A stretch of 23,625 nucleotides of DNA from UBA6168 sp964442355 (GCA_964442355.1 CAYTZS010000067.1:1-23625), one strand, 5' to 3'. Shown: positions 1 to 7,012, counted from the stretch's first letter. Notes: generated by a model not told the origin, from the sequence alone. A program made the numbers and translations.

Positions 1-922
1 AGAACAGACCACCGAAAAGCTCCAAATTGTACATCTTCAGGTATCGGCCACCGTACAAGCTGCAATGCACCACCGACTTGTAGGTTTGCCAAAACGATTC
101 CACGCCCCACTCAAACTCGCCCCGCTCCCGCAAGATTCGGATGGGATTGTGCAGCAGCCAACCCAGCAGTGCCACGAATGCCACGCTACCACCCACTGCC
201 CATTTTGCTCGCTCCACTTTGTTCTCGTCTTTTTTCAAAAAAGCCCAAACCACGCCGCCAGCAATGACCGCCAATAGGCAGGCGAAATAAACCAGCAGTG
301 TGAAATTGCTCAACACCGCCAAAAAAGCCCCGCCCAAAGTTCCCAACAGTGGGCCCAGCCGACCGCTCTCCACCCAACGTGCCAAAAAATACAGGCTCAT
401 CATCATCATGCTCATTGCCAGCCCGTAACCACGGGCGAGGGAGTGGAATTCCAGCAGGTAGGCGTTGAAATTGAGTAGCACAAAGCCCAAAACAGGAATG
501 AGGAATGAGGAATGAGGAATGATTGAAGTCAAGGACTGGCTGCCGACTGCCGACTGCCGACTGCCGACTTTGTCAGCTGCCCATTTTGCTAATTTGAAGG
601 AGAAAACAAGGTAAATAACATGCCCAAACAATGCTGGCAACCGGATGGCCAGTTCTGAGTCTCCGAACAGCCCGACAGTTATTTTCATCAGTAGGACGTA
701 GAGCCAGTGCAGGTTGGCAGTGCCCCAGCAGTCGGGGTTGTTACGGCAGGAGAAGATGTCGTAGTTTGTCCAGATGGCGAAGGAGCCGCACTCGTCGTGG
801 GTCAGCGAAAGCAGGTAGGCTCGGAGGCTGGTGTAGGTGAGCAATAAGACAGGAGCAAGCCACAACAGGCTGATTGGCAGCCATTTGTGAAGGATGTTTG
901 CCCGGTTGGTTTGTCTGCTCAT
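1..922 (-). CDS. GT-C/GT39-like membrane glycosyltransferase (C-terminus beyond window)
   Basis: Partial gene: 307 codons are open with no stop, and the C-terminal part lies beyond the left edge. The start ATG at 922-920 is the first in the frame (MSRQTNRANI...). A hydrophobic first helix (about residues 15-40) is followed by THDE (41-44), the acidic loop motif expected after TM1 in GT39/ArnT/PMT-type enzymes that use a lipid-linked sugar donor. Several more hydrophobic helices follow (about 95-110, 143-160, 165-180, 188-225, 235-255). Family knowledge suggests a role in transferring a sugar to an envelope acceptor; the substrate cannot be read from sequence. Odd point: residues 119-143, between two hydrophobic helices, are encoded by two heptanucleotide tandem arrays that keep the frame open. 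It is the last gene of a minus-strand run after psd, 69 bases away with a hairpin between. Confidence 0.72.
   Translation of the reverse strand, partial: MSRQTNRANILHKWLPISLLWLAPVLLLTYTSLRAYLLSLTHDECGSFAIWTNYDIFSCRNNPDCWGTANLHWLYVLLMKITVGLFGDSELAIRLPALFGHVIYLVFSFKLAKWAADKVGSRQSAVGSQSLTSIIPHSSFLIPVLGFVLLNFNAYLLEFHSLARGYGLAMSMMMMSLYFLARWVESGRLGPLLGTLGGAFLAVLSNFTLLVYFACLLAVIAGGVVWAFLKKDENKVERAKWAVGGSVAFVALLGWLLHNPIRILRERGEFEWGVESFWQTYKSVVHCSLYGGRYLKMYNLELFGGLF
495..522. repeat. Tandem heptamer (GGAATGA)x4 inside the glycosyltransferase gene
   Basis: Four perfect copies of GGAATGA on the plus strand (reverse complement TCATTCC). The array lies in-frame inside the glycosyltransferase gene and encodes part of the Ile-Pro-His-Ser-Ser-Phe-Leu-Ile-Pro stretch. 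It is 18 bases from a second, unrelated heptamer array. Confidence 0.95.
541..568. repeat. Tandem heptamer (TGCCGAC)x4 inside the glycosyltransferase gene
   Basis: Four perfect copies of TGCCGAC. On the coding strand it reads GTCGGCA and encodes a VGSRQSAVGSQ-like polar stretch. The same style of 7-bp short tandem repeat recurs with other words further along the window. Confidence 0.95.
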
Positions 923-934
923 TGTGCTGGAAAC

Positions 935-971
935 AACGACGGCGGCCCGGCAAAGCCGCACCGCCGTCGTT
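935..971 (-). terminator. Hairpin between psd and the glycosyltransferase gene
   Basis: Perfect 11-bp stem AACGACGGCGG (935-945) with CCGCCGTCGTT (961-971). A nested CGGC-AAA-GCCG hairpin sits in the loop. It begins 21 bases after the psd stop. The T-rich flank (TATATTTTTATT) is on the plus strand, while on the minus strand only GTTTCC follows, so as a psd terminator it would be weak or partial. Confidence 0.5.
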
Positions 972-991
972 ATATTTTTATTATACTGGCA

Positions 992-1639
992 TCAAAGCCT
1001 AGCAATAACCGTCTTGTTGCCTTTTACTTTTTGCCCCATCTGCACTTCGATTTTTGCGTCGAGCGGCAAGAAAAGGTCAACCCGTGAACCGAATTTGATG
1101 AAGCCGAAATCGTTGCCTTGGCGCACTTGGTCGCCCTCGTTCACGTAAGCAACGATGCGCTTGGCCACGGCACCAGCAATTTGGCGAAGCAGTACTTCGT
1201 CCTCGCCGTTGTCAATCACCAGGGTGGTGCGCTCGTTTTCGGTCGATGACTTCGGGTGCCACGCCACGAGGTACTTGCCGGGGTGGTAGCGAAAGTAGTT
1301 GACCGTACCGCTCACTGGGTTGCGGTTCACGTGAACGTTGGTTGGTGACATGAAAATGGACACTTGCAAGCGCTTGTCGTCGAAGTACTCACCTTCGTGT
1401 GCCTCTTCGATGACCACGATTTTGCCGTCGGCTGGTGCATAAACCAAGTTGTCGTCAGCTACCATGATTTCACGGCGTGGGTTGCGGAAGAATTGCAAAA
1501 CCAGCAGGAACAACAATCCAGAAATGATGCCTGCTGTGGCAAGTTGCTGAGGTAAGTACCAGTAAATCAAAAAGTTAATGACAAGCAGGACGGATGCTGT
1601 CGTGATGAGAATCTTGTGACCTTCTTTGTGAATATTCAT
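992..1639 (-). CDS. psd: Phosphatidylserine decarboxylase proenzyme (short, PSD-A type)
   Basis: A 215-residue protein that decarboxylates phosphatidylserine to phosphatidylethanolamine at the inner membrane. Two hydrophobic segments near the N-terminus (about 10-29 and 34-52) anchor it. The family motifs are present: YAPADGKI (68-74, with D71), SPTNVHVNR (98-106, with H103) and FGFIKFGSRVDLFLP (178-192). The conserved Gly184-Ser185 is the self-cleavage site whose Ser becomes the pyruvoyl cofactor of the short alpha chain. The length matches the short family rather than the roughly 300-residue enterobacterial form. A TATTTTTG element reads toward it at 1723-1716, about 77 bases upstream, but no -33 TTTG accompanies it. 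It lies in a run of minus-strand envelope genes with lpxH. Confidence 0.93.
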   Translation of the reverse strand: MNIHKEGHKILITTASVLLVINFLIYWYLPQQLATAGIISGLLFLLVLQFFRNPRREIMVADDNLVYAPADGKIVVIEEAHEGEYFDDKRLQVSIFMSPTNVHVNRNPVSGTVNYFRYHPGKYLVAWHPKSSTENERTTLVIDNGEDEVLLRQIAGAVAKRIVAYVNEGDQVRQGNDFGFIKFGSRVDLFLPLDAKIEVQMGQKVKGNKTVIARL

Positions 1640-1747
1640 TGCTTAATACATATTTTTAGAACGGAAGAACATGGCTCCCGTCAACAGGGTTCTAGAAATG
1701 GTGCCAAAAGGGCTGCAAAAATAACGCAGTTTCGGGTTTTTTACTTT

Positions 1748-2575
1748 CTAAATTCTATGCCCGCTCAAAATGCCATCCTCAAGCACTAACAATTGCTCGT
1801 TGGTTACCCTCACTTTAGCGTTTGGTTTCAGTTCAAAAGGCAGCGAAAAAGGCTTTTCGAGCAATGCCGTCAAGTGAAACGACCAGAGTTGCCCGTCCTT
1901 AGCATAAATCAGTTGGTCGCCCATGACCTGAAACGCTGACAGTCCCAAGATGGGGATGGTCTTGCGGTACTGCCCAAAGGCATCGAACACCAGCAGCCCG
2001 ACATTTGGGTCGCTGAGAAAGACCGTTTGCTCCCGTTCCACCAGAAAAACTGGTAGCAGCGATTGCCCCACGGCCAAGCTCAGGTCGTTGCCCTGTACTA
2101 CAACCGTGCCATCGGCTGTGATTTTTTTTAGCAAAAAACTGGTTTCGTCGTACACCCAGAGGTGTCCATCGCTGGCCATGCCCACTGCCTTCACACCCTG
2201 AAATCCCAACTGAAAAAGGTTTATCTGGCTGGAGAGGTTCATCGTGCGGTCGAGCATGAGCACCGTCTGGTGCTGCGGAAAAAACAGCAACAGGTGAAAA
2301 GGGTTTGTGGCATCGAGCAGGCTGGCCTCGCCGAGTGTCCGGTTGGGGTATCGGAACTGCTCCACCCCATCAGGCGAGTATTTAACCACTTGATTATCAA
2401 GGGTTAGTGTGTAGGTATTACCAAGATTGTCAGTGGTAAAATTCTTCACGCCGGACAGTTGGCAGTTGGCATTTGGCAGTTGGATGACCAACAAAAACCA
2501 AAAAAACTGGCACGATTGCCAACATTTTTGAACCAATCGAAATGCCTTATTTCCCAAACACTTTTCCATTTTCAT
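1748..2575 (-). CDS. Secreted beta-propeller-like protein of unknown function
   Basis: About 275 residues. I chose the ATG at 2575 (MKMEKCLGNK...; 2569 is equally possible) because an upstream in-frame start at 2644 would lie well inside lpxH and add a non-signal-like extension. A hydrophobic segment (roughly residues 20-35) resembles a signal peptide. The rest is made of short beta-strand repeats such as NLGNTYTLTLDNQVVKYSPDG, SDGHLWVYDETSFLLKKI and DPNVGLLVFDAFGQYRKTI, which look like NHL/SMP-30-type propeller blades. No catalytic residues are recognisable. The reading frame starts inside the last codons of lpxH (28-bp overlap), which implies co-translation. The segment after the signal region (PNANCQL) is encoded by a heptamer tandem array. 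Confidence 0.62.
   Translation of the reverse strand: MKMEKCLGNKAFRLVQKCWQSCQFFWFLLVIQLPNANCQLSGVKNFTTDNLGNTYTLTLDNQVVKYSPDGVEQFRYPNRTLGEASLLDATNPFHLLLFFPQHQTVLMLDRTMNLSSQINLFQLGFQGVKAVGMASDGHLWVYDETSFLLKKITADGTVVVQGNDLSLAVGQSLLPVFLVEREQTVFLSDPNVGLLVFDAFGQYRKTIPILGLSAFQVMGDQLIYAKDGQLWSFHLTALLEKPFSLPFELKPNAKVRVTNEQLLVLEDGILSGHRI
2456..2483. repeat. Tandem heptamer (CAGTTGG)x4 at the 5' end of the propeller-like gene
   Basis: Copies are CAGTTGG, CAGTTGG, CATTTGG and CAGTTGG, so one unit has a G to T change. The array is translated and lies just after the presumed signal-peptide core of the minus-strand gene. Confidence 0.92.
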
Positions 2576-3311
2576 TTTCAAAAAAACGGAGCTGCAGGTC
2601 GCTGCCGTCAAACACTCCGTAGGAATTGAACACGAGCCAGTCACCTAAGTTGATGTAACGGCTTTTCCCGTTTTTAAGTGTGTAGTCAATGGGCAGGTGG
2701 CGGTGGCCGAACACGAAGTAGTCAACGTCCGGCACCTTGTCGAGGTAGCTGTTGCAGAAGCCGACGAGCCGCTCCCGTGCTTCCCCCTGAAACTTGGGGT
2801 CGCTGGGGTTGGCCTTGCGGCTGGTGCCGCTGAAGGTGTCCATCAGCCAGAGGCCACCGTTGGGGTGCAGTCGCTCGAAGAGCCATTGACAGGTAGGGTT
2901 GGCAAACACGGCCTTGATAAACTTGTAGCCGTAGTCGCCAGTGCCCAGCCCGTCGCCATGGCCGATGTAGAATTTTTTGCCCGAATGCTCACGGGTAATC
3001 GGCTGGCGATAGGTTGGTATGCCCAATTCGTCCTCAAAGTAGCGGAACACCCACATGTCGTGGTTGCCGGTGAAAAAATAGATGGGCAGCCCCTGTTCCC
3101 GCAGGTCGGCGAGGCGGCCCAGCAGGCGCAAGTAGCCTTTGGGCACCACCTTTCGATACTCAAACCAAAAGTCGAACACGTCGCCGACGAGGTAGAGTAC
3201 CTCGGCATCGGGGGCGATGCTGTCCAGCCAGCGCACGATGAGCCGCTCCCGCTCCCGGCTTGTGAGCTTGCCATCAGAGCCGAGGTGGAAGTCGGAGGCG
3301 AAGTAAATCAT
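2547..3311 (-). CDS. lpxH: UDP-2,3-diacylglucosamine diphosphatase (LpxH-type calcineurin-fold hydrolase)
   Basis: A 254-residue metallophosphoesterase that would cleave UDP-2,3-diacylglucosamine to lipid X and UMP, in lipid A synthesis on the cytoplasmic face. The start at 3311 (MIYFASDFHLGS) is chosen because the upstream in-frame extension to 3359 is encoded only by a tandem repeat and the family begins at this point. Metal-binding motifs are complete: D7-x-H9, GDVFDFW (43-49, D44), GNHD (82-85), GHGDG (117-121) and GHRH (202-205). The PNGG/W stretch at 150-155 and the conserved DWLVFNSYGVFD end fit the Bacteroidota LpxH group. The 3' end overlaps the next gene. The leader holds an inverted octamer array. 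Confidence 0.9.
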   Translation of the reverse strand: MIYFASDFHLGSDGKLTSRERERLIVRWLDSIAPDAEVLYLVGDVFDFWFEYRKVVPKGYLRLLGRLADLREQGLPIYFFTGNHDMWVFRYFEDELGIPTYRQPITREHSGKKFYIGHGDGLGTGDYGYKFIKAVFANPTCQWLFERLHPNGGLWLMDTFSGTSRKANPSDPKFQGEARERLVGFCNSYLDKVPDVDYFVFGHRHLPIDYTLKNGKSRYINLGDWLVFNSYGVFDGSDLQLRFFENENGKVFGK

Positions 3312-3315
3312 AATC

Positions 3316-3395
3316 AGGTATACAGGTATGAAGGTATGAGGTTTGGAGGTGTGAGGCACGTCCTGACATACCTCATACCTTCATACCTCATACCT
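3316..3395. repeat. Inverted octamer arrays (AGGTATGA / TCATACCT) between HAO and lpxH
   Basis: The left arm 3316-3354 holds AGGTATAC, AGGTATGA, AGGTATGA, a 7-bp spacer and AGGTGTGA. The right arm 3366-3395 holds about four TCATACCT-type units. The arms are reverse complements and can form a long hairpin. The right arm runs into the end of the dioxygenase gene, so the TGA stop of that gene (3390-3388 on the minus strand) is part of a repeat unit. The left arm ends 5 bases upstream of the lpxH start. Confidence 0.88.
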
Positions 3396-3906
3396 GATTC
3401 ATTACCGTTCCGCAATGTTTGCAAGTCCGCAATTCTTCGTTGCCCATGAAATCGGCGATGGCGGCCTTGATTTGGGTGCCAATGTCCTTGAGCGGGAAGC
3501 CCGCCTCGTGCAACTTTTGGTTGCAGTTTTCGCAGAACCACATGAGTTTGTCAATCTCGCCGGGGTTGCGGTAGCGCTCGACGACGATACCTACGGTGTT
3601 GGCGGGGCGCTGCGGCGAGTGTGGGATGCGGGGTGGCAGCAGGAACATCTCGCCCTCACGGATGTGGATGGTCTCCGGCTGGCCTTCTTCGTTGATGATT
3701 TTCACAGAGATGTCGCCCTGGAGCTGGTAAAACAGCTCTTCGCCGTCCTCCCAGTGGTAGTCCTTGCGACCGTTCGGGCCACCGACCATCATCACGATGT
3801 AGTCTTCGTTGTCGAGGTAAATTTGCTTGTTGCCAACTGGCGGCTGCAGCAGGTGGCGGTTTTCCTCCGCCCACTTCATGACGTTAAAAGGTTTGGAAAT
3901 AGCCAT
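3388..3906 (-). CDS. nbaC: 3-hydroxyanthranilate 3,4-dioxygenase
   Basis: A 172-residue cupin that opens the ring of 3-hydroxyanthranilate to 2-amino-3-carboxymuconate semialdehyde in kynurenine breakdown or quinolinate/NAD synthesis. The start at 3906 (MAISKPFNVM) matches the family; the upstream extension is non-coding leader. Key residues match the bacterial enzyme by position: iron ligands H51, E57 and H96 (one off the usual 95), and substrate-side R47, R99 or R100, and E110. The C-terminal rubredoxin-like Zn site is complete: C125-x-x-C128 and C162-x-x-C165. It lies divergent to the SDR gene, with no other kynurenine gene inside the window. The leader carries a CGGATT-type heptamer array just 11-31 bases before the start. 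The eukaryotic-style symbol haao is also used. Confidence 0.93.
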   Translation of the reverse strand: MAISKPFNVMKWAEENRHLLQPPVGNKQIYLDNEDYIVMMVGGPNGRKDYHWEDGEELFYQLQGDISVKIINEEGQPETIHIREGEMFLLPPRIPHSPQRPANTVGIVVERYRNPGEIDKLMWFCENCNQKLHEAGFPLKDIGTQIKAAIADFMGNEELRTCKHCGTVMNQV

Positions 3907-3916
3907 ATTTCGATTT

Positions 3917-3937
3917 CGGATTACGGATTGCGGATTT
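3917..3937. repeat. Tandem heptamer (CGGATTN)x3 in the dioxygenase leader
   Basis: CGGATTA, CGGATTG and CGGATTT in tandem, preceded by a partial CGATTT. It sits in the 5' leader of the minus-strand dioxygenase gene, close to where ribosome binding would occur. The rest of the 263-bp gap to the SDR gene shows only small hairpins (for example AAAGC-GTTGT-GCTTT at 4084-4098) and no clear promoter match. Confidence 0.8.
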
Positions 3938-4169
3938 GCGACGGGGTGTCGCCGAAATTCAAAATCCTGATTTTCTTGATTTACATTCGCCCCAAGTTCA
4001 TGCGGCTTTCGCCCTTCGGGCAAATTTGCTTGGGGCAAATGAACGCATTTTTTTGACCAAACGAAAAGGCAAAATGATGAGCTAAAGCGTTGTGCTTTCT
4101 TTGAAATTTGTCCTTGTTGTTTCCCCGCCCTCGGCACGGGATTTCGTTGCACTCAATTTTTCTTAAAAA

Positions 4170-4955
4170 ATGAACCTAAACTTAACTGGTAAAAATGCCC
4201 TCGTGGGCGGCAGCAGCAAAGGCATCGGGCGGGCAGTGGCCGGCGAGCTTGCTTTGTTGGGAGCCAACGTCACCCTCGTTTCCCGAAACCCGGAGCGACT
4301 TTCGGAAGCGCTTTCGGAGTTGGATACCTCGATGGGGCAGCAGCACGATTTCCTAGTGGCCGACTTCTCCGATGCCAATGACCTGCACAAGCGGGTACAC
4401 GGCCTCGTAGTTGGCAAACCCATCCACATCCTCATCAACAACACGGGTGGCCCTCCCGGTGGGCCCGCCAACACGGCACAGGTTGGCGAGTTTTTGCAGG
4501 CGTTCAACAACCACCTCATTTGCAACCACACGCTGATGCAATTGGTGCTGCCGGGCATGAAGGCCGAGGGTTTTGGTCGCATCATCAACATCATCAGCAC
4601 CTCTGTCAAGCAGCCCATCGAGGGGTTGGGCGTGTCGAACACCATCCGGGGCGCCGTGGCCAATTGGGCGAAAACGCTCGCCACTGAGCTTGGCCCGCAC
4701 GGTATCACGGTGAACAACGTGCTGCCCGGTGCCACGATGACAGGTCGCCTGGAGGAAATCGCCAATGCAAACGCTGCCAAGTCGGGCGGCACGGCGGATG
4801 CTGTTTTCGAAAATTGGCAAAAAGAAATCCCGTTGCGCCGAATCGCCGACCCCAGCGAGGTGGCAGCAGCCGTGGCGTTTTTGGCCTCGCCAGCTGCGTC
4901 GTACATCTCTGGCATCAATTTGCCTGTGGACGGGGGTAGGACGAAGAGTTTGTAA
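4170..4955 (+). CDS. SDR-family protein, BKR-like subgroup lacking the YxxxK dyad
   Basis: 261 residues with a Rossmann fold. The nucleotide-binding loop is GGSSKGIG (13-20), the NNTGG motif is at 90-94 with an unusual GGPPGG (93-98), and the helix-4/strand-5 region reads RIINIISTS (137-145). Where classical SDRs have the catalytic YxxxK, this protein has S156-N-T-I-R160, aligned from the following AVANWAKTLATEL helix. Ser143 or Thr144 remains near the usual Ser. This fits a known group of BKR-like SDRs that do not match the normal catalytic tetrad. It faces away from the dioxygenase gene and heads a short plus-strand run. A role in aminomuconate or kynurenine catabolism is a guess from the neighbour only. 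The start at 4170 follows an A-rich leader. Confidence 0.85.
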   Translation: MNLNLTGKNALVGGSSKGIGRAVAGELALLGANVTLVSRNPERLSEALSELDTSMGQQHDFLVADFSDANDLHKRVHGLVVGKPIHILINNTGGPPGGPANTAQVGEFLQAFNNHLICNHTLMQLVLPGMKAEGFGRIINIISTSVKQPIEGLGVSNTIRGAVANWAKTLATELGPHGITVNNVLPGATMTGRLEEIANANAAKSGGTADAVFENWQKEIPLRRIADPSEVAAAVAFLASPAASYISGINLPVDGGRTKSL

Positions 4956-4988
4956 GTGGTTTAGTTGGAAAGTAAATTCTCAAAAGTC

Positions 4989-5489
4989 ATGAAAGAAGAT
5001 GTCGTTTTTTCGGAAAAACAGCGGTTTAATCAGTGGTGGCTTTGGCTGATTTTATTGGTTTCTAACTTTTCATTTCTCATTGGGTATTTCTTTGAAGAAA
5101 GCAAAGCTGATAGAACAGCCCTTGTAGTCGGCCTTATCGTTATTTTTACGATAACATTGTTGATATTCACCTTTAGGCTCGAAACCGAAATTAAACGAGA
5201 TGGGGTTTATGTTCGATTCCCTCCGCTGCTGTTGAAGTGGCGTTATTACTCGTGGGAAAAAATCGCTAAATCATACATCCGAGAATACAAGCCTATTTTG
5301 GAATATGGCGGTTGGGGCATTCGAGGACTTGGGAAAAATCGGGCACTGAATATATCGGGCAACATGGGGCTCCAGCTTGAGTTCACCGATGGGAAGAAAC
5401 TGCTAATTGGCACAAACAACTGGGAAGATTTGGAAAAAGCCTTGCTGGCACTTGGCCGAAAAACCCAGCTTCCGTCCCATCTCAGCTAA
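4989..5489 (+). CDS. Two-TM membrane protein with a PH-like cytoplasmic domain
   Basis: 166 residues from the ATG at 4989; a TTG at 4965 is possible but less likely. Two hydrophobic helices (about 17-36 and 45-62) precede a beta-rich domain with the pattern RDGVYVRFPPLLLKWRYYSWEKI, then IRGLGKNRALNIS and LQLEFTDGKKLLIGT. That pattern is typical of bacterial PH-like or DUF6141-like membrane proteins. Function unknown. It starts 33 bases after the SDR stop and ends 13 bases before the DUF3137-type gene, so the three probably share a transcript. Its codons are more AT-rich than those of the SDR upstream. Confidence 0.7.
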   Translation: MKEDVVFSEKQRFNQWWLWLILLVSNFSFLIGYFFEESKADRTALVVGLIVIFTITLLIFTFRLETEIKRDGVYVRFPPLLLKWRYYSWEKIAKSYIREYKPILEYGGWGIRGLGKNRALNISGNMGLQLEFTDGKKLLIGTNNWEDLEKALLALGRKTQLPSHLS

Positions 5490-5502
5490 CGGATTTGATA
5501 AA

Positions 5503-6423
5503 ATGAACCCTGAAGAATTTCGGCTTTTTTATAACCAGACCATCCACCCGGAACTGATGCGGTTGGACAAGCAGCGGCTGCGCATGTTGCGGCTGATTGG
5601 GTTCTCGGCTGCGCTGATGCTGGGCGTGGGGGTGCTGGTTTATGCCTTGTCGGAGTTTCTGTTTGCTGCGTTGGCGAGCTTGCCGTTCATGTTCTACATC
5701 GCCATGGTGGCGGGCAGGGTGCGGCGATTCACGGCAGATTTTAAGCCCAAGGTCGTCAAATTGATTTTAGATTTCATTGACGACGGGCCGTTGTTCGGCG
5801 ACCTCCGCTACGATGCCAAGCGCAAAATCCCGATTGACAAGTTTATGCGGAGCCAATTGTTCATCACCCGTCCGGCAGTGTACGAGGGCGAGGACTTCAT
5901 CGAGGGGCGCATCGGCGATGTGGAATTCGAGCTGTGCGAGCTGAAGGTGGAGGAGTTTTCGAGGGTGCGCCAGCGTTTGGACGATGTTTTTCGGGGTGTT
6001 TTCTTGCGGGCCAAGTTCAAGTATCCGCCAAAAGGCTCGGTGCTAGTGCTGCCAAGGGCGAGGCTGCCTTACCTCTCGGAAACCGTGAAAGCTTATGTGC
6101 GCACAGGCGGGCAGAACATGGATGCCTTTATCAAGCACCAAAAATTCCGGGAAACGTACATCACTTACGGCTCCCGAAACACCAAAGTAACCGACCTGCT
6201 CACCGAAGAAATGATGAGCTTCATTCTCGGCTACCGCAAGGAGAAAGGTGAAATCTGCATGTCCATCCTCGGCGAAAACTGTTACGTGGGCATCTGGAAC
6301 CACAAGGACATTTTGGAGCCGAACCTCCTGCAATCGAACGTCAGCTTCGAGCTGGTGCGGGAGTTTTATGATGACATTTATTTGGCGCTGTACATCGTCA
6401 CGGCGTTGGACAGGGCGCATTGA
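5503..6423 (+). CDS. DUF3137-type membrane protein
   Basis: 306 residues from the ATG at 5503. An upstream in-frame TTG would lie inside the previous gene. The N-terminal cytoplasmic helix (MNPEEFRLFYNQTIHPELMR) is followed by two hydrophobic helices (about 29-50 and 52-70), then a large soluble domain. The stretch YEGEDFIEGRIGDVEFELCE (about 126-145) and the later RQRLDDVFRGVFLRAKF are the hallmark of DUF3137 proteins. The biochemical role of the family is not known. It is the last gene of the plus-strand run and ends 30 bases before a bidirectional terminator. Confidence 0.8.
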   Translation: MNPEEFRLFYNQTIHPELMRLDKQRLRMLRLIGFSAALMLGVGVLVYALSEFLFAALASLPFMFYIAMVAGRVRRFTADFKPKVVKLILDFIDDGPLFGDLRYDAKRKIPIDKFMRSQLFITRPAVYEGEDFIEGRIGDVEFELCELKVEEFSRVRQRLDDVFRGVFLRAKFKYPPKGSVLVLPRARLPYLSETVKAYVRTGGQNMDAFIKHQKFRETYITYGSRNTKVTDLLTEEMMSFILGYRKEKGEICMSILGENCYVGIWNHKDILEPNLLQSNVSFELVREFYDDIYLALYIVTALDRAH

Positions 6424-6453
6424 GGGGCGGCCAAGTTTGTCAAGCCAACAAAA

Positions 6454-6485
6454 AAACGGGCAGGGAATCACTTCCCCGCCCGTTT
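6454..6485. terminator. Bidirectional intrinsic terminator between DUF3137 gene and hsp20
   Basis: Stem AAACGGGC (6454-6461) with GCCCGTTT (6478-6485), continued inward by GGGAA/TTCCC after one A-C mismatch, with a TCAC loop. An A-run precedes it and a T-rich run follows, so it can serve both converging genes (stops at 6423 and 6513). Confidence 0.9.
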
Positions 6486-6512
6486 GTATTTTTCGAAAAA
6501 AGTCCGATGTTT

Positions 6513-6974
6513 TTAGCCAATCTCAATGACCCTAGCAGGTTGCGGCTTGGCTTCCGGCTTTTTCTCCAAGGTGACGTTCAGTACGCCGTTTTCGTAGTTG
6601 GCCTTGATGCTGTTGGCGTCAACTGTTTCGGGGAGGTGGAAGCTGCGCTTGAACTCAAGATAGCTGAATTCCCTGCGGGTGTAGCGCTCTTCTTTGTTCT
6701 CCTCGCTTTTGTTTTCCGCTTTTTTAGCAGAGATGGTGAGCTGGTCTTTGTCCAGTTTTACCTCAAAATCTTCCTTGCCGAGGCCCGGTGCTGCCACTTC
6801 CAAGCGGTAACCGTCTTTGGTCTCGACGACGTTCACGGCAGGGCTTTTCTGCACTTGGCCATTGCGGAAGGAAACAGGGAAATCGTTGTTGAAGAACTCG
6901 TTGAACATGCTCTCGATAGATGGAGCTACGGCAGCTTTCCTGCCATTGGTCGGAACAAAACTAATCAGGTTCAT
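6513..6974 (-). CDS. Small heat-shock protein (Hsp20/alpha-crystallin)
   Basis: A 153-residue ATP-independent holdase. The alpha-crystallin domain spans about 43-138, with VNVVETKDGYRLEVAAPGL at its start and the signature ENGVLNVTL at 128-136. The C-terminal IxI anchor is present as I150-E-I152, four residues before the end including the stop side. The N-terminal region (1-40) has the usual MFNEFFNN helix. It stands alone between a terminator and a 205-bp upstream gap rich in inverted repeats, which may be the heat-response control region. No CIRCE element was found. Confidence 0.93.
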   Translation of the reverse strand: MNLISFVPTNGRKAAVAPSIESMFNEFFNNDFPVSFRNGQVQKSPAVNVVETKDGYRLEVAAPGLGKEDFEVKLDKDQLTISAKKAENKSEENKEERYTRREFSYLEFKRSFHLPETVDANSIKANYENGVLNVTLEKKPEAKPQPARVIEIG

Positions 6975-7012
6975 ACTCGTGGAATTTTTGATTTTAAAAT
7001 TTTTTGATGCTA

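Noticed and set aside
1679..1707. AGAAC/GTTCT inverted repeat before psd as an operator
   Set aside because: Only 5 bp per arm with a long spacer; too weak to support.
2697..3449. 250-codon plus-strand open frame across lpxH
   Set aside because: It is antisense to lpxH, whose metallophosphatase motifs are complete; the frame has no recognisable motifs.
3907..4152. Longer N-terminus for the dioxygenase
   Set aside because: The family starts at MAISKPF; the extension includes a tandem repeat and non-conserved sequence.
4163..4918. 251-codon minus-strand open frame across the SDR gene
   Set aside because: Shadow of a GC-rich gene on the other strand; the plus strand has the Rossmann motifs.
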